Assembly: GCF_001542625.1 (NCBI RefSeq)
Contig: NZ_CP016279.1
Location: 4,030,001-4,094,000 of the forward strand
Length of the DNA stretch: 64,000 bases
Direction: 5' to 3'
DNA from: Streptomyces griseochromogenes
GTDB taxonomy: Bacteria > Actinomycetota > Actinomycetes > Streptomycetales > Streptomycetaceae
Made by a program: the position numbers and the translations under genes. Every line of letters begins with the position of its first letter. The first letter of the stretch is position 1. Below the pieces are notes generated by a model. It did not search any database. It was not told the origin of the DNA and saw nothing but the letters and a program-made list of their open reading frames with translations. Below are positions 22,961-31,846 of the stretch, one piece after another.

Positions 22961-24954
22961 GGTTGAGTCCCCTTGGCTGATGCCGGCGGCGGGGCCGCTG
23001 GGCCGAGCCCCTGGGCCACGCTGATCTTGTGGAGGAGCAGTTCGGTGGTTTCGACGGAGCGCGTGGGGCCTCCTGGAGCAGTGCGCTCGGCTTCTCGGGC
23101 ACTCGCGTACAGCGCGGCGAAGATCTCACCCCGTCTTTCCCCGCACCGCTCGGCCGCGCTGACGAGGAGGTCGAGCAGAAGCTCACCGCGGTGTCCGGTG
23201 CCGTCGGCCGCCCGGTGGAGCCAGCGTGCCGCGTGCGGCTGCCACGTCGCCCGCGGCAGCTCGGCCAGTACCGCATGCCAGCACGTGGTCAGGGAGCCCT
23301 GCACTTCGTTCTCCTCCACCAGCGCGCGAGAGGTGTCGGCGGCGTCCGTCAGCGGCACCGGATCGCTGGCTCGCAAGAAGATGTCGAGCTCGGACAGGGG
23401 GAGTTCGGATCGCGCGAGGCGATCGAGCAGCCTTCGGCGCAGCCGGCGGCTGCCCGCCACCAGGTCGTCCAACGCCTGCAGGGCAGGCTGCGCCGGGTCG
23501 CTTTCGCGACGGGCCAGGTAGTACAGCCTGAGCAGAGCCTGATCCGGATGGCTGGCCGCGAGGACATCGGCACAGACCCGGACGAGTACTTGTGCGAACT
23601 CTCCCCTGAGACGACGGTGAGCACACCACTGATAGATCCGTCCGCGGAACTCCCTGCCGTGAGCCGGATCTTCAAGACCACAGGTGAGCGCATGGACAGC
23701 GGCTTCCAGCCGCGCTCTGCTCGTCCCCTCGGCGCTCCATCGTTCGGCGAGAGACGCCAGACCGTCCCCGCGCCCGGTCCGTAGGTACTGACCTGCCAGA
23801 CGCGCCACCAGACCGTCACGAACGGCAGGGACGACGTGCGGGTCGTTAAGGTCCACGACTCTCGCGGCCCACGTGCCGAGGTGAGGCCTCAGGTCAGGCA
23901 TGTGGTCCCAGAGATGTGCGCGGACGGCCGAATCGTAGTCCAGTTCCGCGAAGCGCACGTGCCCGCTGGGCCCGGTATCGGCTGAGATCTCCGCGAGCCG
24001 CTCGGCGAGGTCCTTGTGCTGGAGCAGGGGGACCCCGTCCGAAGGGGAGCGGACAGTGCGCAGTAGGAGTTGGGCCGCGCGATGGATGACATCGGTGTGT
24101 GCCCCGTGGAGCATGGATACGGCGATCAGCAGAGCTCGTTGAGGTGCCTCGCGCAATTCGGCGACGCGAGCTGCGGCTTCCCTCCGCCGGTCCTTTCGTG
24201 CTCTGTTGGCTGAAGCGCACCACTGTGCGAACTCTTCGTCCGGCCGAGCGGTCTCGCGGGCCCGGCGCACCAGGTCGGCGAAGTCCGCGATCTCCCGCAT
24301 CGGCCTTTCCACGCCCACGATCTCATCGACGGTGACGTCGGACCGCATGTACTGCTCGTAAGGTATTCCGTGCACGCGCAGGTGTCGCCTGAGCACCTGC
24401 TGGCCGGGAGGCCGCTGGATTTCGACCCGGTAGTACTGGAGATCGGGATCAAGGGTGCCGCCGGGCGGCATGAGGACGACGAGATGTGCCCGCTGTTCGT
24501 CTACGGCCTTGCGGAGCGCGGGGAGGTCGGCTCGTGCCGCGGACCATTGGCGGTCGTCGGCGGCGGACAAGTCCAGCAGCAACTGGTCACCGGTTCCAAC
24601 CAGCGCAGGGTCGTGGAGGGCAAGTTCGTCCTCCTCTCCGGGTAATAGCTCGTGGAAGACGCCGCTGCTCCGGCGGCATTCGCGAAGCAGTACGCGGGCC
24701 GCGGATGTACGACCGCTGCCCGGAGCACCGTCCAGGATGACGGTGCCGGTGTCGGCGAGCAGAGCGCGGGCGTTGCCCATGCCGCACGGGTCCACCAACA
24801 TGCGTCGCAGCCGCTGGAGTTGGTCCTCGGCGACACGTCGGAAGGCGGGCTTGTCCGAGTCCTGCGGGTGGGCAGCGCCGTTGACGTAGATGTTGCCGGG
24901 ACCTGTGTGTATGACCTGTGGGTTCTCGACTCGTGTGCCGCCCGGCTGGTTCAC
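22957..24954 (-). CDS. STAND-like P-loop NTPase (TIR/STAND operon)
   Basis: A 665-residue protein. The first residues carry NPQVIHTGPGNIYVNGAA (11-28), a short beta-type motif repeated in the adjacent TIR protein. Residues 73-90 have VILDGAPGSGRTSAARVL, a Walker A loop, and DQLLLDLSAADD (about 123-134) is a plausible Walker B. Then come a helical NTPase lid region and about 400 residues of helical repeats (RLRRRLLDRLARSELPLSEL, LVSAAERCGERRGEIFAALY) like a sensor domain. There is no recognisable TPR or WD40 signature. The start ATG overlaps the nucleotide-adjacent TIR stop by 4 bp. By family analogy, target sensing by the C-terminal part would trigger oligomerisation and activate the effector. 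Confidence 0.8.
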   Translation of the reverse strand: MNQPGGTRVENPQVIHTGPGNIYVNGAAHPQDSDKPAFRRVAEDQLQRLRRMLVDPCGMGNARALLADTGTVILDGAPGSGRTSAARVLLRECRRSSGVFHELLPGEEDELALHDPALVGTGDQLLLDLSAADDRQWSAARADLPALRKAVDEQRAHLVVLMPPGGTLDPDLQYYRVEIQRPPGQQVLRRHLRVHGIPYEQYMRSDVTVDEIVGVERPMREIADFADLVRRARETARPDEEFAQWCASANRARKDRRREAAARVAELREAPQRALLIAVSMLHGAHTDVIHRAAQLLLRTVRSPSDGVPLLQHKDLAERLAEISADTGPSGHVRFAELDYDSAVRAHLWDHMPDLRPHLGTWAARVVDLNDPHVVPAVRDGLVARLAGQYLRTGRGDGLASLAERWSAEGTSRARLEAAVHALTCGLEDPAHGREFRGRIYQWCAHRRLRGEFAQVLVRVCADVLAASHPDQALLRLYYLARRESDPAQPALQALDDLVAGSRRLRRRLLDRLARSELPLSELDIFLRASDPVPLTDAADTSRALVEENEVQGSLTTCWHAVLAELPRATWQPHAARWLHRAADGTGHRGELLLDLLVSAAERCGERRGEIFAALYASAREAERTAPGGPTRSVETTELLLHKISVAQGLGPAAPPPASAKGTQP

Positions 24955-25706
24955 CGGCTGTGGTCCTCGCGCCGATCCGTCTCACCGAACCGATGCTGGA
25001 CGTTGCCGTGGTTGTCGCCTTCGAAGTAAGTCATCCCGTTGCCCGAGAAGTGCCGGTCACCGGACACATGTCGGGAGTTCTGGTAGATGCTGCCGCTGCC
25101 CGTGTGGACAGGACCGTGAGATCCCTTTACGACGGTGCCGCCGACGTCCCCGGTGAAGTCGCGACTCTGTACCGCCGTTCCGCACATGTCGCCGATCGAG
25201 TTGGTCACGGCGTCGGACGCGGGCGACGTCTCGTCGGCTTGGGCCAGGTCGTCGAGCCCGGGGACCATCTCGGCCACCAGATCGCTGATGCGCCGGAGAC
25301 CGTCCTCGGTGTCGTGTGTGTCGAACGGGATGGACTGGAGGTCGGCGAGCCGCTCCAGTCCGGGTGGCAGGTCGGATTTGCTCAGCCGGTTCGTCTTCCG
25401 TCCGTCCAGAACGGGGACGACCGGAAGTTCACAGGTGAACGCCTCTTCGATCTCCCTGCGCACCCAGTCCGCCGGATCGTTCAGCCGCGTGCGGAAGTTG
25501 ATCCAGTCCGGCCCTACGACGGCCAGCAGCAGGGAACTGCGTCGCAGCGCGGCCAGCAGGGAGCCAGGGTAGGCCTCACCGGGAGCGATGGACCTCGAAG
25601 CCCGGAAGATGTGCTTCGGGCCGAAGCGACGCGACAGTTCCTGGTCGATCAGCGCGGCGGTCTTCTCCCCGTCGCCTGTCCGGTAGTTGATGAAGACCTC
25701 TTTCAT
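24951..25706 (-). CDS. TIR-domain effector with C-terminal signalling motifs
   Basis: A 251-residue protein. Residues 1-145 are a TIR domain: VFINYRTGDGEKTAALIDQE, IFRASRSIAPGEAYPGSLLA, LLLAVVGPDWI and DWVRREIEEAF. Glu85 in W-V-R-R-E sits where NADase TIRs keep their catalytic Glu. The tail (about 160-245) is unlike a TIR and is Gly/His/Asn-rich, with NSIGDMCGTAVQSRDFTG and SHGPVHTGSGSIYQN. The second matches the N-terminus of the neighbouring NTPase. Start ATG 25706 after GGGGG, 13 bp after the regulator's stop. It probably degrades NAD or makes a signal when clustered by the NTPase, as in other bacterial TIR defence proteins. Confidence 0.85.
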   Translation of the reverse strand: MKEVFINYRTGDGEKTAALIDQELSRRFGPKHIFRASRSIAPGEAYPGSLLAALRRSSLLLAVVGPDWINFRTRLNDPADWVRREIEEAFTCELPVVPVLDGRKTNRLSKSDLPPGLERLADLQSIPFDTHDTEDGLRRISDLVAEMVPGLDDLAQADETSPASDAVTNSIGDMCGTAVQSRDFTGDVGGTVVKGSHGPVHTGSGSIYQNSRHVSGDRHFSGNGMTYFEGDNHGNVQHRFGETDRREDHSR

Positions 25707-25719
25707 GGTGATGTCCCCC

Positions 25720-27015
25720 TCAGGTAGTGGACGAGCGCGATAACGTGCCGAGCCGCGGTCCGAGCTGACGTACGGAAGGGTGGTCCGAATGGCGGGTAAG
25801 GATCCGGGCGAGACGCTGCAGATCGGTCGTGACGGTCGCTGAGCGCACTGCCGCCACGCCGTCGAGTAGTGGTGCTGTGAGCGCACATGCGTGGTCGATC
25901 TCGCCGGCGGACGCATAGGCGAGCGCACGGCGCACGCCGTATCGCACCTGCGTACGCACGGCGTCCTGGCCGACCAGGGCGAGTTGCCGGTCGAGTTCCT
26001 CGCTTGCTTCCCGGGGCCGGCCGAGATCGACCAGGCACCAGCCGGTGACCATGCCGACCGGGTCCGGAAGGTGCATGGTGCCGATCACCGGCTCATCGGA
26101 GCCGTCGTCCTGGCGGGCGAGGAACGTACGAGCGCGCTCCAGGGCACGCAAACAGGCATGGAGATCGCCCGCGAGTGCGTGTCCTTGTGCTTCGCGTTGT
26201 GCGGCCAGCCCTCGGATCCGTGGTGGCAGCGTGCTGCTCTGTGCGCGACGGGCCAGGGCGATGGTCTGCTCGGCGTCGTCCCGGTACAGCGTGACCAAGG
26301 CTCTGCGGACAAGTGCGTAGCCGGCCAGTGCCTGGTCACCGCCGGCTGCCGCCAGATCGACCGCGCGCTGTGTCCACCACAGTGCCGCCCGTTCGTCGCC
26401 GGTCTCCTGCACCAGCCAGCCGACATACTCGGCGTATCGGGAGCCGAGGGCCAGCAGCTGCTGGCGGGTGCTGGTGTCGGTGTGAGCGGACAGTTCGCGC
26501 AGACTGTGCGTCTGAGCGATCAGGACGGGCAGGAGCAGACCGGGTTCCACGGTCTGGCCGAGTCTCCGGTAGTGCGCGAACAGCGAGCGGGAGGCTTCCA
26601 GCATGCCAGCACCCGAGGCCGGTGAGGCCGGGCCGGATCCGCTCGATCGCCATGTCATCAGCGATGCGACGCCGGCGCTCACGATGCCTCGTCGGCCCAG
26701 GGACTGGAACCGGTTCGGGCCGTCCGGCGACAACTGCATGATCCAGTCCTCCTCCTCGTCGATGCTGCCGGGTGGGGGTTCAGCGGACACGTCCGGAGTG
26801 CCCTTGGTCGCCAGGGCAATCAGTGCCCCGTCGGCACCGAGGGCGGCGTCGCACAGCCGAACGAGGTCACGGCTGGGTGCCTTGATCCCTCGCTCGACCT
26901 TGCTCAACTGCGCCTTGCTGTAATGCACGGTGCCGGACAAGGCCGTGAGGCTCAGTCCAGCCTCCAGGCGCCGTTTCCTCAGCTCCTCGCCGAACTCGGT
27001 GGACGGCTGTGGCAC
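25720..27015 (-). CDS. XRE-family regulator with TPR-like C-terminal domain
   Basis: A 431-residue protein. Residues about 8-65 are a Cro/C1 helix-turn-helix (EELRKRRLEAGLSLTALSGT, VHYSKAQLSKVERG). The remaining 350 residues form helical repeats with TPR-like spacing (ALWWTQRAVDLAAAGGDQAL, GYALVRRALVTLYRDDAEQT, CLRALERARTFLARQ). The start is GTG 27015, because GGAGG lies 5 bp upstream; an ATG at 27042 would add nine residues. This family is common in Streptomyces next to signalling genes. As first gene of the TIR/STAND operon it probably controls its expression. Confidence 0.82.
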   Translation of the reverse strand: MPQPSTEFGEELRKRRLEAGLSLTALSGTVHYSKAQLSKVERGIKAPSRDLVRLCDAALGADGALIALATKGTPDVSAEPPPGSIDEEEDWIMQLSPDGPNRFQSLGRRGIVSAGVASLMTWRSSGSGPASPASGAGMLEASRSLFAHYRRLGQTVEPGLLLPVLIAQTHSLRELSAHTDTSTRQQLLALGSRYAEYVGWLVQETGDERAALWWTQRAVDLAAAGGDQALAGYALVRRALVTLYRDDAEQTIALARRAQSSTLPPRIRGLAAQREAQGHALAGDLHACLRALERARTFLARQDDGSDEPVIGTMHLPDPVGMVTGWCLVDLGRPREASEELDRQLALVGQDAVRTQVRYGVRRALAYASAGEIDHACALTAPLLDGVAAVRSATVTTDLQRLARILTRHSDHPSVRQLGPRLGTLSRSSTT

Positions 27016-27725
27016 GGAAACCTCCAAAGCCCTTCCGCCCATGTCGGGTTGGTGCTGCACGAAAGAGTGCGGCAACCTCTCCCGGACGGACAAGGCGATC
27101 GATGCTGTTTCCCGTTTCCTTCTCCCGAGGCGGGGTGCTGCATTCGTGGGGGTGAACTTGTGACGGTCACAGAGCCGAGCGAGTTGTGCTCTCCCCAGCA
27201 GGTTGGGGCAAAGTTGCCAGGCTTCTTGCTGGAAGGCTGGTCCCGTTCGACCAGGCTTAGTGGCCGTAGGCCATGAAGTGCAATCCGGTCGTGACGCTCG
27301 TTTGACGCTCTGGGCCTCTGCCGGTCTGCTCGGGTCAACCAAGAATCCGCCCGGACGGGACGGCCAAGTCTTGCGGCTCCATGGCATGGTCTGTAAGTGG
27401 CTCACGCCGGTTTGCGAGGCCTGTCTTGTTGCGCGGGTCCGGATCTGGTGCCCAGGCGGGTGTGGACGCTGTGCACGGTGCCGGAACTGGCTGCGACGGA
27501 ATGGCGGGTGTAGCAACGTGTCAGGAGGCCAGGACGCGTCACGCGCTGCGTTTGTGGAGATCCCATAATCGGGGGCTGCGGTCAGCAAGGTTCCGAAAAG
27601 GGTGGAGCTCCGCGCTCGCCGAGGGAAGGGCGATCCGTCGGCGACTCGCGGCGCAAGTTCGAGAACGCCGTGGTGAGAGGGGTGCAGGAAGTGTGCGCGG
27701 AGCCCCCACAGATACCTGACTGCGT
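27016..27725. other. Non-coding right end of the island
   Basis: About 700 bp upstream of the XRE gene, containing its promoter. Open frames on both strands show no family resemblance or RBS. The composition is less GC-biased than in neighbouring genes. No tRNA or ncRNA was recognised. Confidence 0.4.
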
Positions 27726-27766
27726 GTCAGTAAAGTCAGCATTGGGTCAGCATCAGTCCGACCAAA
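27726..27766 (+). repeat. 41-bp direct repeat, right copy
   Basis: GTCAGTAAAGTCAGCATTGG ... GTCCGACCAAA is the partner of 655-695. It lies 145 bp beyond the stop of the intact pirin gene, the same relative position as the left copy has to the pirin fragment (155 bp). Confidence 0.6.
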
Positions 27767-27851
27767 GCTGACTACGGATGGCGAAACCTGCACTTCAAGA
27801 TGGAGTGGAACGGGTGGTGTGAAGAATGTTTGCTCACGTGGTCTGAGCGAA

Positions 27852-27880
27852 CCGGGCGAGGTAGGTTTCGCCTCGCCCGG
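27852..27880. terminator. Terminator downstream of pirin
   Basis: A perfect 10-bp stem, CCGGGCGAGG / CCTCGCCCGG, with a 9-nt loop lies 31 bp after the pirin stop on the minus strand. The matching position in the left duplicate (about 790-820) has no such stem. Confidence 0.7.
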
Positions 27881-27911
27881 CTATGTGCGCGCCGCTCTAG
27901 AAATTCCCAGC

Positions 27912-28877
27912 TCAGCGCACTCGGCCCCGCGGCTTCAGCGGTACGGTCGGCAGCTCGGGTGCAGGCAGCGGATCCCCGTCGTAGCCCTTCACTTCCCCAA
28001 ACCTCGACCCGCTCATCCAGTCCTGACGGGCCTGTTTGATATCGTCCTGCGTACGCCCGACGAAGTTCCACCACATGATCAGCTCCTCGGCGAACGGCTC
28101 GCCGCCCAGCAGCATGATTCCGGCGTCCGACTCGGCACGCAGCGGGAGTTCGGTGCGGCCGCAGCCGAGGTAGAGCATCGAGCCCGGGAGTACCGGCACG
28201 CCGTCCACGTGGGTCTCGCCGGACATCGCCAGCACGCCGTACTCGAAGTCCGGTTCGAGGGGCAGGCGGACGTCGGCACCGCGGGTGAGTGCGAGGTCCG
28301 CGCCGACGATCGGGGTGAAGGTCGTACCGGGGGAGGCCGATCCGTCGAGGTTGCCGAGGATCACCGTCGCCGTGAGGCCGGGCGCGGTGACCGTGGGCAG
28401 GTCGGGGTGGTGCTCGAACCCGGGTTCGGTGTGGCGGTGTTCGTCGGGGAGCGCGACCCACAGCTGGGCGCCGTGCAGGAAGCGGGCGTGCGACTTCGGG
28501 CTCTCCTCGGAGTGGCTGATGGCCCGGCCCGAGGTCATCAGGCCCAGCTGCTTGGGCCTGATGGTCTGCAGGCTGCCGGTGGAGTCGCGGTGCAGCACCT
28601 CGCCCTCGTGCAGCCAGCTGACCGTCTGCAACCCCATGTGCGGATGCGGCGGTACCTGCATGCCGGGCTCGTCGGCGATGTCGTCGGGGCCGTAGTGGTC
28701 GACGAAGGCCCAGGCGCCGATCATGCGCCGGCCGAGGTTCGGCAACAGCCGGCGCACCTCGGTCGACTCGCCGAGTTTCACCAGACGGGGGCTCAGCAGC
28801 TCGCGGACGGGCTCGGCGACGACGAACCCGCGGCCGCCGCACAAGCTCGGTACGGGCGCGCGGTCAAGATTGCTCAT
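27912..28877 (-). CDS. Pirin-family cupin protein, 3' end probably supplied by the island
   Basis: A 321-residue pirin. The N-terminal cupin has the metal-binding pattern PPHPHMGLQTVSWLHEGEVL and the downstream ISHSEESP with His, and a second pirin_C cupin lies at about 180-280. Pirins bind a metal and some act as quercetinases or transcription cofactors; the role here is unknown. Start ATG 28877. The last 54 codons match the fragment at 851-1015, and the element's inferred crossover falls at codon 268 or nearby. The gene would then be a hybrid of chromosomal 5' and island 3' sequence, kept functional. Confidence 0.93.
   Translation of the reverse strand: MSNLDRAPVPSLCGGRGFVVAEPVRELLSPRLVKLGESTEVRRLLPNLGRRMIGAWAFVDHYGPDDIADEPGMQVPPHPHMGLQTVSWLHEGEVLHRDSTGSLQTIRPKQLGLMTSGRAISHSEESPKSHARFLHGAQLWVALPDEHRHTEPGFEHHPDLPTVTAPGLTATVILGNLDGSASPGTTFTPIVGADLALTRGADVRLPLEPDFEYGVLAMSGETHVDGVPVLPGSMLYLGCGRTELPLRAESDAGIMLLGGEPFAEELIMWWNFVGRTQDDIKQARQDWMSGSRFGEVKGYDGDPLPAPELPTVPLKPRGRVR
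28062..28076 (+). repeat. Putative attR core inside pirin
   Basis: GAAGTTCCACCACAT, identical to 1001-1015, marks the point in the pirin gene where homology to the left fragment begins. It is followed by GATCAGC, which also occurs shortly after the left copy. Confidence 0.5.
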
Positions 28878-28940
28878 GCCGCACAACCTAGCCCTGCCAC
28901 GGTGCCACCGGCAGGCCAACGGCCCGGCACGCGCGAGCGT

Positions 28941-30545
28941 TCAGCCGGACGTGGTGAAGCCGTCCCTGACGACGTCGAAGACGGGGCGGTAGGTGTCCCA
29001 CTGGGCTTCGGGCGCGGAGAGGTAGATGTCGTACTCCCGGCCGCCCTCCTTGCCGTAGCCGAGGTCGATCGCGCGGAAGGCGCGGGCGCGCCCCTTGAAC
29101 GAGAACTCCCACACGGCGGCCGGCTGCCCTCGGAAGACGGTCTGCTGCATGCGCAGCCTGCGGTACGTGGAGTAGTTGACCTTGGTGTTCGCCTCGATGT
29201 CCCGGAAGTGTGCCAGCGGGTTCGGGCCGGCCGGGGCCACCGTGCCGATGGTGATGCCGGCCAGGCCGGAGCGGTCGGTGTAGTTGATCTCGTCGCCGCT
29301 CCGCCGGCCTGCCTTCCAGTCGTCCGGGAGGGGGAAGGAGACGCCGAGCCGCTCGTCGTGGACCAAGTGGTAGCCGTCGGGGACGGGCGAGGGAGTGGGC
29401 GTGGGGGGAGGGGTGGGGCCGTTCGAGGCGGGCCGGGTGGCGGAGGTGCTCTCGCCGTGGTGTCCCGTCGTGTGGAGTACCCCGGCCGTCGCCGCCGCGG
29501 CCAGGGCGACCACGGCGGACCCGAGCACCGGCCACTTGCGGCGGCCCCGGCTCCGGCGCCCGCGCCGTCCGGACCCTCTCGCGGCAGTCGGCTCCGCTCC
29601 GGATCCGACCTGAGTGACGGTGCGCGGCCGCGCCGCCGTCGCGGTCCCGGTGCCCGTGGTCGGCGCTTCCCGCTCCGCTGCCGCAGTACCTGCCCCGAGG
29701 GCCGGCAGTCCCCGCTCCGCCGTCGCGGTCCCCGCCCTCACGGCTCGTAGCTCTCGCTCCGTCTCCTCCGCCGACGGGCGCTCCTCCGGCTCCTTGGACA
29801 GCAGTGCCTCGATCAGCGGTTCCAGCGGGCCCGCCTGCCGCATCGGCTCCAGCGGGTCGACGGCTATGGAGTACGCGGTCTCCATCGCGGTGGCCCGGCG
29901 GAACGGCGGACGGCCCTCCACCGCCTGGTACAGCGTCGCGCCCAGGGACCAGAGGTCCGAGGCCGGTCCGGGCGTCCGGCCGCGGATCCGCTCCGGGGCC
30001 ATGTAGTCGATGGAACCGACCATCTCCCCGGTCTGCGTCAAGGTCGACGTACCGGCGGTCAGCGCGATGCCGAAGTCGGTGAGGACGACCCTGCCCCCGG
30101 CGCCCAGCAGCACGTTGCCGGGCTTGACGTCGCGGTGCAGCACACCGGCGCTGTGCGCGGCCCGCAGCGCGGCGATCATGCCCAGGCCGATCCGGGCCGC
30201 CTCCTCGGGCACGAGGGCCCCGCCGTCCTGCAAGAGGTCGGCGAGGGTGGGCGCGCGGACGTACTCCATGACGATGCAGGGACGGCCGTCGTCGTCGACC
30301 ACGTCGTGGACGACGACCACGTTGGGATGCACGACCCGGGCGGCGCTGCGCGCCTCACGACGGCTGCGCTCGTAGAGGGTGGCCAGCTCGTAGGCGGTCA
30401 GATGGGGCTGTGCGTGCAGCTGCTTGAGGGCGACCTCGCGGGCGAGCACCTCGTCCACGGCGCGCCACACGGTGCCCATGCCGCCACGGCCGATCCGCTC
30501 GGCGAGCCGGTAGCGCCCGGCGACGAGCCGCCTCTCGTCCGACAC
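28941..30545 (-). CDS. Membrane Ser/Thr protein kinase (Hanks/PknB type)
   Basis: A 534-residue protein. The kinase domain (1-270) has the glycine loop GRGGMGTV (19-26), Lys41, HRDVKPGNVLL, LTDFGIAL and YMAPERI. A low-complexity Ala/Thr/Arg-rich juxtamembrane region is followed by one transmembrane helix (WPVLGSAVVALAAAATAGVL) and a 150-residue outer domain that is not PASTA (YHLVHDERLGVSFPLPDDWK ... VRDGFTTSG). Such outer domains recur in Streptomyces kinases, with unknown ligands. GTG 30545 with GGAAGG upstream is preferred over an earlier ATG. Monocistronic as far as can be seen. Confidence 0.92.
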   Translation of the reverse strand: MSDERRLVAGRYRLAERIGRGGMGTVWRAVDEVLAREVALKQLHAQPHLTAYELATLYERSRREARSAARVVHPNVVVVHDVVDDDGRPCIVMEYVRAPTLADLLQDGGALVPEEAARIGLGMIAALRAAHSAGVLHRDVKPGNVLLGAGGRVVLTDFGIALTAGTSTLTQTGEMVGSIDYMAPERIRGRTPGPASDLWSLGATLYQAVEGRPPFRRATAMETAYSIAVDPLEPMRQAGPLEPLIEALLSKEPEERPSAEETERELRAVRAGTATAERGLPALGAGTAAAEREAPTTGTGTATAARPRTVTQVGSGAEPTAARGSGRRGRRSRGRRKWPVLGSAVVALAAAATAGVLHTTGHHGESTSATRPASNGPTPPPTPTPSPVPDGYHLVHDERLGVSFPLPDDWKAGRRSGDEINYTDRSGLAGITIGTVAPAGPNPLAHFRDIEANTKVNYSTYRRLRMQQTVFRGQPAAVWEFSFKGRARAFRAIDLGYGKEGGREYDIYLSAPEAQWDTYRPVFDVVRDGFTTSG

Positions 30546-30762
30546 AGACTTGCCTTCCGCCGCTTGTGCCCCCCTTCGACACATCCGTCACTCTAGTCGC
30601 AGATATGTGGGAGACGTCCGGAGTGTGTGCGGACTCACTGACCGATGTGTCCGTGTCATGTCCGTGTTGTAGGGGGCAGCCGCCGCTCGGCGTGATCACC
30701 GGGTGGTGGCCGTCGGACGTGTGCGGCGGAGTCCCGCACGCGCAGGCGCGCGATGTCCCGGA

Positions 30763-31101
30763 TCACTGCCCCGGGGGGCTCGGGGACGGTGCGGCCGTGG
30801 ACGGCTGGACGGGGCTGGGGACCGGCGAGGGCGTGCCGGTCGTGGGCCTGGGGGAGCGGGCCGGTTCGGCGGGGCGGGGCGGGGTGCTCCGCAGGGCGAA
30901 GAACACCAGGGCCGCCACCGCGGCCAGGGCCAGCAGGCCCACCGCGATCCGGCGCACCGGCACCCGGCGGCGGACGGCCCCGGTCGGCGGGCGCAGCGGC
31001 CGCAGGTCGGCCGGGCCCACGGACCGCGCCCGTGCGGCGAGGGCGGCCCGCAGTCGCTCCTCGACCGGCGTCGGCACGGTCCCGGTACCGGACTCGTTCA
31101 T
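30763..31101 (-). CDS. Single-pass membrane protein, likely partner of the sigma factor
   Basis: A 112-residue protein. A short Glu/Arg-rich cytoplasmic part (PVEERLRAALAARARSVG) precedes one membrane helix (IAVGLLALAAVAALVFFALR) and a Pro/Thr/Ser-rich outer tail. Its start overlaps the sigma factor stop by 4 bp. In Streptomyces such genes after SigE-type sigma factors are often called anti-sigma-like, but no zinc-binding anti-sigma motif (HxxxCxxC) is present, so the role is inferred from coupling only. Confidence 0.7.
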   Translation of the reverse strand: MNESGTGTVPTPVEERLRAALAARARSVGPADLRPLRPPTGAVRRRVPVRRIAVGLLALAAVAALVFFALRSTPPRPAEPARSPRPTTGTPSPVPSPVQPSTAAPSPSPPGQ

Positions 31102-31787
31102 CGCAGACCCTCCAGACGTCGGCCGAGGGCGTCCAGGGCCCGGCTGGCCGTGGACTTGACGGCACCCCGTGACAGACCGAGCGTCGCCGCGATCTCGGCC
31201 TCGGACAGGTGCGACCAGTAGCGCAGGACCAGCACCTCGCGCTGGCGCGGAGTCAGCGTCCGCAGGGCCGCAAGCACCTCCCGGTGGTCCTCGTGGACCA
31301 GGACGTCCTCCTCCGGAGCGGGTGCGTGCTGTTCACGTTCGGGCGTGTGCGCCCGTACCGTCCTGCGTCGCCGCAGCACCGAGCGGGCCCCGTTGACGAC
31401 GCTGGTCCGCAGATACGCCTCGGGGTCGTCCAGCGCGCCGAGCCGGTGGCCGTGGCGGCGGAACAGCGCCGTGAAGGCGTCCTGTACGACGTCCTCGGCC
31501 GTGGGCAGGTCGTCCACCAGCAGTACCGCCAGACGTACCAGGGACAGTCGGCGGTGGTGGTACAACTCCTCGATGCCGGGCGGAGGTTCGGGGACGACGA
31601 GCCCCTCGGCCCCGGCGTGGGCGTGGTGGCCGGGTGGTGCCGCAGGGCCGGCCGTGGTTCCGGCGCGTACGCGCGCGAGGACGCGGGTGGACAGCGCATG
31701 CGTGAACCTGCGCCAGAGCGATGCGGGGTACGGCGCGCCGAGCCGGTCCCAGGGCAGGGCCGGCGTCGGTGGTGTGGCTGTCGTCAT
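31098..31787 (-). CDS. SigE-family ECF-type RNA polymerase sigma factor
   Basis: A 229-residue protein. An extra N-terminal part of about 70 residues precedes region 2 (YHHRRLSLVRLAVLLVDDLP then TAEDVVQDAFTALFRR) and region 4 (LTPRQREVLVLRYWSHLSEA then EIAATLGLSRGAVKSTASRA). VVNGARSVLRRRR in the linker is typical of the actinobacterial SigE (SACE/SCO) subgroup. Start ATG 31787. It is coupled to a membrane protein and lies 60 bp downstream of the gene for a Pro/Thr-rich secreted protein. Confidence 0.9.
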   Translation of the reverse strand: MTTATPPTPALPWDRLGAPYPASLWRRFTHALSTRVLARVRAGTTAGPAAPPGHHAHAGAEGLVVPEPPPGIEELYHHRRLSLVRLAVLLVDDLPTAEDVVQDAFTALFRRHGHRLGALDDPEAYLRTSVVNGARSVLRRRRTVRAHTPEREQHAPAPEEDVLVHEDHREVLAALRTLTPRQREVLVLRYWSHLSEAEIAATLGLSRGAVKSTASRALDALGRRLEGLR

Positions 31788-31846
31788 GGGTCTCCTGGCC
31801 GGGTGCGGGAAGCCGCTCCGGGCGACTCCCCGCACACCGGCATGCC

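Noticed and set aside
27819..29750. 643-codon plus-strand frame across pirin and kinase
   Set aside because: Antisense of two well-supported genes.
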